The position numbers and the translations under genes are program-made. A model generated the notes under the pieces. It searched no databases. It was not told the DNA's origin and saw only the letters and a list, made by a program, of their open reading frames with translations. A stretch of DNA of 6,408 bases from Chloroflexota bacterium (GTDB taxonomy: Bacteria > Chloroflexota > UBA6077 > JADZDV01), in contig JADZDV010000419.1 in NCBI GenBank assembly GCA_020850915.1, positions 1 to 6,408 on the forward strand, in the 5' to 3' direction. Numbering within the stretch: the stretch's first letter is position 1; each line of letters opens with the position of its first letter. This document shows positions 1-6,408 of the stretch, piece after piece.

Positions 1-20
1 CCAGGGGCTCAGAGGAGCTG

Positions 21-26
21 AAGGAG
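21..26 (+). promoter_or_regulatory. Shine-Dalgarno site fixing a TTG start
   Basis: AAGGAG lies seven bases before the TTG at 34. It is a near-perfect anti-16S match at good spacing. It supports TTG as the true start of the acyl-CoA dehydrogenase, because the next residues (AFVLTEDQ) already belong to the conserved N-terminal helix of the family and no ATG lies nearby in frame. Confidence 0.75.
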
Positions 27-33
27 CGGGGCG

Positions 34-1176
<1,143 letters not shown>

Positions 1177-1193
1177 GAGGGTTCGTCGAGCAG

Positions 1194-2996
<1,803 letters not shown>

Positions 2997-3039
2997 GCGG
3001 CCGCGCAACGCGTCAGCTTCTCGTGGGGCGGGAAAAGTC

Positions 3040-3046
3040 AAGGGGA
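3040..3046 (+). promoter_or_regulatory. Ribosome binding site choosing the SDR start
   Basis: AAGGGGA ends nine bases before ATG 3056. It favours this start over the in-frame GTG at 3023, which would add 11 residues unlike the family. The ATG at 3048 is out of frame. From ATG 3056 the protein begins MTGRLDGKLALITGAS, the normal N-terminus of the family. Confidence 0.6.
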
Positions 3047-3055
3047 CATGACATC

Positions 3056-3853
3056 ATGACCGGCAGGCTCGACGGCAAGTTGGCGCTCATAACGGGCGCC
3101 AGTCAGGGTCAGGGCGCGGCCGAGGCTCGGCTGTTTGCGCGGGAAGGCGCCCGGGTCTACCTCTGCGACATCCTGGACGAGGCGGGGCGCGCCCTGGCGC
3201 GAGAGATCGTCGAGGCGGGCGGACAGGCGATCTACCGTCATCTGGACGTCTCGGACGAGGTCGGCTGGCACGAGGTCGTCGACCATGTGCGCGAGACGGA
3301 GGGCCGTCTGGACGTACTCGTCAACAACGCCGGCGTTCCCTTTCGCTACGGTCTGATGGACACAAGACTGGCCGACTGGGAGCGGGTGATGCGGATCAAC
3401 CTCACCGGGTCGTTCCTCGGCATCCAGACCGCGGCGCCGCTGATGCGGGAGGGTGGTGGAGGGTCGATCGTAAACACCTCCTCCATCACCGGCCTGGTGG
3501 GCACCTTCACCATAGCGTACGCGGTCAGCAAGTGGGGCGTGCGTGGTCTGACCAAGTGCGCCGCCATGGAGCTGGCCGACTGGGGCATTCGGGTGAACTC
3601 CATCCACCCCGGCTTGGTCGAGTCACCGATGGTCCAGAACTCGCCGGAGTTCCTGCGGGCCATGGCGGACACGACGCCCATGGGACGCGGCGCGACGTGC
3701 GAGGAGATCGCCACGCTGGTGCTGTTCCTGGCGAGCGACGAGTCCGCCTACATGACCGGCTCCGAAGTGGTCATCGACGGCGGCTTCGTGGCCGGGGCCG
3801 GCTATCGTCAGGTCGTCCGCGCCGTGCGAGCTAGCGCCGCCGGCGCCGAGTAG
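3056..3853 (+). CDS. Classical SDR-family oxidoreductase, NAD-type
   Basis: This is a 265-aa short-chain dehydrogenase/reductase of the classical 250-residue type, cytosolic, probably oxidising an alcohol or reducing a ketone. It has the TGASQGQG cofactor loop (13-20), Asp38 at the end of the second strand (predicts NAD(H) over NADP(H)), Asp64-Val65 against the adenine ring, NNAG (90-93), and the catalytic set Asn115, Ser142, Tyr155 and Lys159 (YAVSK). It ends with the usual HPGLVESPM loop and the SEVVIDGGF C-terminal segment. All catalytic residues are present, so it should be active. It resembles the 3-alpha/20-beta-hydroxysteroid dehydrogenase and FabG-like enzymes, but the substrate cannot be named. 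It follows the mutase by 59 bases on the same strand without a visible terminator, so it may share its transcript. A 3-hydroxyacyl-CoA role would fit the neighbours but is inference. Confidence 0.92.
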   Translation: MTGRLDGKLALITGASQGQGAAEARLFAREGARVYLCDILDEAGRALAREIVEAGGQAIYRHLDVSDEVGWHEVVDHVRETEGRLDVLVNNAGVPFRYGLMDTRLADWERVMRINLTGSFLGIQTAAPLMREGGGGSIVNTSSITGLVGTFTIAYAVSKWGVRGLTKCAAMELADWGIRVNSIHPGLVESPMVQNSPEFLRAMADTTPMGRGATCEEIATLVLFLASDESAYMTGSEVVIDGGFVAGAGYRQVVRAVRASAAGAE

Positions 3854-3924
3854 CCGCTCCTCGCCGCTGTGCGTTGCCGGGCCTCGCTGCACACGCGTGG
3901 TACCGTCCAACCGGGAGTGGAGCG

Positions 3925-4217
3925 ATGCAGTACCGCGTGCTTGGACGAACGGAAGTCAGGGTGAGCCCCCTCTGCCCGAGGGCGGCGATCGGTTTCGTGC
4001 TCCAGCACCCAGCCGTCACCGCGGCGATTATCAGGCCGCGGACGTTGGAGCAGCTCGCGTCGCGGCTCGGCGGTTTGGACGCCTCGCTCGATGCGACGTG
4101 CTCGACGAGATCGACGAGATCGTGGCGCCCGGGACGAACGTCGTGGCGGCGGACCTTGGCTGGCAGATACCAGGCCTGGCGCCAGCCGCCCGCCGGCGAT
4201 CGTTGGGGGTGGCCTGA
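3925..4217 (+). pseudogene. Aldo/keto reductase remnant: internal deletion plus frameshift
   Basis: From ATG 3925 the frame reads MQYRVLGRTEVRVSPLCPRA, the typical first strand of an aldo/keto reductase. It then jumps at once to AIGFVLQHPAVTAAIIRPRTLEQL, a segment normally near residue 240-260 of these roughly 330-aa proteins. About 230-240 residues are therefore missing at about 3976-3985, including the Asp/Tyr/Lys/His catalytic set and most of the barrel. A second lesion, an apparent one-base loss near 4093-4096, moves the rest into another frame. That frame continues in register as DVLDEIDEIVAPGTNVVAADLGWQ and stops at 4217. The piece lies 71 bases after the SDR gene, with the truncated transporter just behind it. 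No function is possible for the encoded peptide as an aldo/keto reductase. The family call is firm; the exact deletion join is approximate. Confidence 0.82.
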
Positions 4218-4228
4218 CGCTTCGCGAG

Positions 4229-4921
4229 GTGAAGTCCAGCGGTCTCTCCGGGCCGGTGCGCGAGCGTCTGAGGCCCGAGATCATCGTCGCGATCGTCTAC
4301 GTGATGGCGCTGTTCATGAATCTCATGGACCAGACGATCGTCAACGTGGCACTGCCGACGCTTGCCCGCGAGTTCGACGTGCCGGTCCAGGCGACGGACG
4401 GCGTGGTGATCGGCTACCTCGTGAGTCTCGCCGTCTGGATCCCCGCCTCCGGCTGGGTGGGCGATCGGCTGGGGACCAAGCGGACGTTCCTCTCCGCGCT
4501 GGCCATCTTCGTGTTTGCCTCAGCGCTCCGCGGCCAGGCGCGTAGCCTGGCCGAGCTTGTGCTCTTCCGAGCGCTCCAGGGCGCCGGTGGGGGCATGATG
4601 ACCCCCGTCGGCATGGCGATGCTGTTCCGGGCGTTCCCGCCGCGGCTGCGCTCTCGTGCTGCCCAGGTGTTGATCATCCCCACCGCGATCGCGCCATCGT
4701 GCGGCCCGGTCGTCGGCGGGTTGCTGGTGGACCAGCTCTCCTGGCGCTGGGCTTTCTACATCAATCTGCCGATCGGACTCCTCGCGATCCTGTTCGGCCT
4801 GGCTTTCCTGCGTGAGCATCGCGAGTCGGGCGCGGGACGGTTTGACCTCGCGGGCTTCCTTCTGGCCGGGACCGGTTTTCCGCTGGTGCTGTTCGGTCTT
4901 AGCCTAGTACTCCCTGGCTGA
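4229..4921 (+). pseudogene. DHA2-family MFS exporter, truncated by an IS630 insertion
   Basis: This is the N-terminal half of a 14-helix drug/H+ antiporter of the EmrB/QacA type, 230 aa against the usual 450-500. Visible marks are the first-helix motif MDQTIVNVALP (33-43), motif A GWVGDRLGTKR (75-85), RALQGAGGG (114-122), motif C APSCGPVVGG (155-164) and WRWAFYINLPIG (172-183). Six membrane segments are complete and a seventh is cut. The last native codon is Val227, whose TA is the IS target site. The final Leu-Pro-Gly and the TGA stop are read from the IS end. The sequence right of the IS does not continue the protein. The start is uncertain: GTG 4229, eleven bases after the reductase remnant, is chosen; GTG 4256 is an alternative and neither has a clear ribosome site. 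The intact protein would be an inner-membrane exporter. This product is very unlikely to transport. Confidence 0.85.
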
Positions 4922-4929
4922 AGTCTTCC
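4908..4929 (+). repeat. Left TA duplication and terminal inverted repeat of the IS
   Basis: TA (4908-4909) is followed by the 20-bp left repeat CTCCCTGGCTGAAGTCTTCC. The first nine bases match the right end perfectly and 16 of 20 overall. Just inside is a short palindrome, TCCCTGG (4911-4917) and CCAGGGA (4928-4934) around a 10-base loop, which may be part of the transposase binding site. The TGA at 4919-4921 in this repeat ends the exporter frame. Confidence 0.85.
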
Positions 4930-4934
4930 AGGGA

Positions 4935-4964
4935 TTGCTGGTCGGGGTGAGCGTGGAGTAGCAT
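4935..4964 (+). promoter_or_regulatory. Possible weak promoter for the transposase
   Basis: TTGCTG (4935-4940) and TAGCAT (4959-4964) are separated by 18 bases, a loose sigma70-like pair lying inside the left IS end and upstream of ATG 4999. The -10 keeps four of six consensus bases and the -35 only three, so this is a suggestion. Confidence 0.2.
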
Positions 4965-4998
4965 AGCAGCCCTGGATTCTGAGCGGACGGACGGAGGC

Positions 4999-6251
4999 AT
5001 GTCTGGACCACGCCCACCGGAAGCGAGCCTGTCGGCGCGGCAGCGGGCGATCCTCGAACGGCTGGGGCGCCGCGCGACCAGCACGCAGCAGCTCGCGCGG
5101 CGGGTGCGGGTCATCCTGGCCGCGGCGGAGGGCCTGAACAACGACCAGATCGCGCGGCAGTTGGGCCTGGATCGCGAGACCGTGCAGATCTGGCGGACCC
5201 GCTGGCTCGCGGCCGGGCCAGCGCTGGCCGCGGCCGAAGCGGACGACGGTGAGGCGGCGGACCTGACCGGGCGGATCGTCGCGGTGTTGGACGATGAGCC
5301 GCGGGCCGGTGCGCCCCCCACCTTCAGTGCCGAGCAGATCTGCCAGATTCTGGCGCTGGCCTGCGAGCCACCGGCGGCGTCGGAGCGGCCGGTCACCCAC
5401 TGGACGCCGGCCGAACTGGCCGACGAAGCGGTCACACGGGGCCTCGTGCCGCGCATCTCCCCCCGGACGGTGGGGCGCTTCTTAAGAATGGGGCCGATCT
5501 CAAACCGCATCAGAGTGCCTACTGGCTGACCAACGACCGCCCGGCCGACCCGGCCGGGTTCGACGCGGCGGTGCCGACGGTGTGCGAGACCTACGCCGCG
5601 GCCCCGGCCCGCCTGGCAGCCGGCACCCACACCGTCAGCACCGATGAGAAGAGCGGCATCCAGGCGCTGGAGCGGAGCCACCCGGACCTGCCGATGCGGC
5701 CGGGGCAGATCGAGCGGCGCGAGTTCGAGTACGCCCGCCACGAAACCCAGTGTCTGATCGCCAACTTCGAAGTCGCCAGTGGCCAGGTCATCGCACCGAC
5801 GGTCGGGCCAACCCGCACCGAAGTCGACTTCGCCGCCCACATCGCGCGGACGATCGCCCTCGACCCGAGCGCGGAGTGGATCTTTGTGGTCGACCAACTC
5901 AACACCCATCAGTCGGAAGCGCTGGTCCGCTTGGTCGCCACAGCATGCGGGCTCGACGCCGACCTTGGCGTCAAGGGCGAATCCGGCCTGCTGGCCTCGA
6001 TGGCCACCCGCAAGGCGTTCCTGGAGGGCTCCACCCATCGTCTGCGCTTCGTGTACACGCCGGAACATAGCTCCTGGTTGAATCAGGTGGAAATCTGGTT
6101 CGGAACCCTGGCGCGGCGAGTGCTCCGGCGCGGCACCTTCACCTCCGTCGACGACCCGCGGGCCCGCCTCCTGGCCTTCGTCGCGTACTTCAACCGGACC
6201 CTGGCCAAGCCTTTCCAGTGGACCTACAAGCGTCGCCCCCTCACCGTATAA
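4999..6251 (+). pseudogene. IS630-family transposase, frameshifted
   Basis: This is a DDE transposase that cuts and joins the IS ends at TA sites. The first frame (4999-5529, 176 aa) holds the helix-turn-helix region (about residues 45-70, NNDQIARQLGLDRETVQIWRTRW) and a linker region ending SPRTVGRFL. The match then continues one base back, from about 5484, as KNGADLKPHQSAYWL and runs to TAA at 6249-6251. Joined, the protein is 417 aa. The acidic triad is present: Asp216 (VSTDEKS), Asp299 (VVDQLNTH) and Glu365 (WLNQVEIWF). The Asp-Glu spacing is longer than the 34-36 residues of classical members because of an inserted stretch (CGLDADLGVKGESG and beyond) that I recall from this IS630 branch. 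The break looks like loss of one A in TTAAG (TTAAAG would restore frame). It is not a classic slippery heptamer, so a mutation or sequencing error is more likely than programmed frameshifting. The ATG is preceded by GGAGG only one base away, an unusually short gap. Confidence 0.85.
5479..5496 (+). other. Frameshift point in the transposase
   Basis: The upstream frame reads ...GRFL then RMGPISN and soon stops. The frame one base back reads LKNGADLKPHQ, the family continuation. The switch therefore falls at CTTAAGAATGGGG (5481-5493). Neither an A-run heptamer nor another X-XXY-YYZ slip site fits in the right phase, which favours a single-base deletion. Confidence 0.7.
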
Positions 6252-6257
6252 ACCGAC

Positions 6258-6279
6258 GGAACATCTCCGCCAGGGAGTA
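6258..6279 (-). repeat. Right terminal inverted repeat and TA duplication of the IS
   Basis: Read on the minus strand from 6277 this gives CTCCCTGGCGGAGATGTTCC, matching the left end at 16 of 20 positions. The flanking TA is at 6278-6279. The next outer base also pairs with its left counterpart (GTAC at both edges), so the apparent perfect inverted repeat is 12 bp including the target TA. Confidence 0.85.
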
Positions 6280-6328
6280 CGAGTGCAATTCCAGGGTCGT
6301 TAGGCGGGAAGGATGCATACTTTCTGGT
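6280..6328 (+). other. Short stretch between two IS630 genes, probable outer end of a second IS
   Basis: These 49 bases do not continue the exporter: joined across the TA they give VRVQFQGR and then stop. They contain TTCCAGGG (6289-6296), also present in the left end of the first IS (4926-4933), and GGGAAGGA (6306-6313), a possible ribosome site for the gene at 6329. Their position just upstream of another transposase start suggests they are the left end of that element, but its other end is outside the window. Confidence 0.4.
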
Positions 6329-6332
6329 ATGC
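6315..6332 (+). repeat. Inverted repeat spanning a start codon
   Basis: GCATAC (6315-6320) and GTATGC (6327-6332) form a perfect 6-bp inverted repeat around TTTCTG. The right arm contains the ATG at 6329, so a hairpin in the mRNA would cover the start codon and separate it from the purine-rich ribosome site at 6306-6313. It could limit transposase translation or be a protein-binding site. It is short enough that chance cannot be excluded. Confidence 0.45.
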
Positions 6333-6408
6333 GAGCTCCGATCTTTGTCCGTCCACTGACGGACGGCGAGCGAGCGCAGGTTGAGGCGGGCCTGCGCTCC
6401 TCGGATGC
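6329..6408 (+). CDS. Start of a second IS630-like transposase (partial, runs off the window)
   Basis: The 26 complete codons read MRAPIFVRPLTDGERAQVEA then GLRSSD. The pattern LTDxERAxxEAGLRSxDA is the N-terminus I recognise from helix-turn-helix IS630-family transposases, in which it is followed by a segment on recording many IS copies (LRRCQILLASARG-like). It differs from the transposase of the first element, so two IS630 branches lie side by side. Only the beginning is visible, so neither an intact frame nor the catalytic residues can be judged. The ribosome site is about 15 bases away, rather far. A stand-alone helix-turn-helix regulator remains possible. Confidence 0.6.
   Translation, partial: MRAPIFVRPLTDGERAQVEAGLRSSD

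Larger units (their letters stand above)
4910..6277 (+). mobile_element. IS630-family insertion sequence, 1368 bp
   Basis: The element is bounded by inverted ends: CTCCCTGGC at 4910-4918 faces GCCAGGGAG at 6269-6277. The match continues imperfectly to 20 bp (16 of 20). A TA dinucleotide abuts each end (4908-4909 and 6278-6279), the target duplication expected of the IS630/Tc1 group. The interior holds one transposase gene reading left to right, frameshifted near 5484. The left end interrupts the MFS exporter. The right end abuts sequence that leads into a second IS630-like gene. Length, ends, target and transposase all agree, so both boundaries are considered good to a base or two. Confidence 0.88.

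Noticed and set aside
1..21. Possible tail of an upstream gene (PGAQRS-stop)
   Set aside because: Six codons ending at TGA 19-21 are too short to tell from chance.
3854..3924. Terminator or promoter between the reductase gene and the reductase remnant
   Set aside because: GC-rich self-complementary bits are present but there is no stem followed by a T run and no convincing -35/-10 pair.
4103..4120. Tandem 9-base repeat CGACGAGAT
   Set aside because: It encodes Asp-Glu-Ile twice in the ordinary aldo/keto reductase C-terminal helix; two units are not a meaningful array.
4091..4228. N-terminal extension of the exporter from ATG 4091
   Set aside because: The residues are Arg-rich and lie over the reductase remnant in another frame; exporters of this family begin near the first helix.
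4899..6068. A 389-codon minus-strand open frame across the IS
   Set aside because: It lies opposite the transposase, crosses the IS boundary into the exporter, and shows no family motif.

Overview
The window is high-GC DNA with dense bacterial coding on the + strand. It falls into a metabolic block (about 1-3853) and a decayed, transposon-invaded block (about 3900-6408). The gene styles suggest a Chloroflexota (Thermomicrobia-like) or actinobacterial chromosome: a split coenzyme-B12 acyl-CoA mutase, a DHA2-type MFS exporter, and IS630 transposases of a type I associate with those groups. This placement rests on recognition alone and is tentative.

Metabolic block. An acyl-CoA dehydrogenase (34-1176, TTG start) is followed almost without gap by the large chain of a B12-dependent acyl-CoA mutase (1194-2996). 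Sixty bases further on is an NAD-type short-chain dehydrogenase/reductase (3056-3853). The mutase lacks a B12-binding domain, so it needs a separate small subunit, which is not in this window. Its substrate-selecting residues are Phe129 and Gln247. That is the isobutyryl-CoA mutase pattern, not the Tyr/Arg pair of methylmalonyl-CoA mutase. A coherent inference is that the mutase interconverts isobutyryl-CoA and n-butyryl-CoA and the dehydrogenase oxidises a short-chain acyl-CoA product. The role of the reductase is less clear.

Decayed block. An aldo/keto reductase remnant (3925-4217) keeps about 18 N-terminal residues fused directly to the C-terminal quarter, and it also carries a one-base frameshift. 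Next is a DHA2-family MFS transporter (4229-4921) cut after about six and a half membrane segments by an IS630-family element (4910-6277). The element has imperfect 20-bp terminal inverted repeats and is flanked by a TA duplication (4908-4909 and 6278-6279). Its transposase has all three catalytic acidic residues, but its frame is broken near 5484.

Right of the element the transporter does not resume. A second, different IS630-like reading frame begins at 6329 and runs off the window. This suggests that one IS landed at or beside the edge of another. No RNA gene, CRISPR array or wholly new system was recognised. The most informative points are the mutase specificity, the nested IS structure and the doubly broken reductase.
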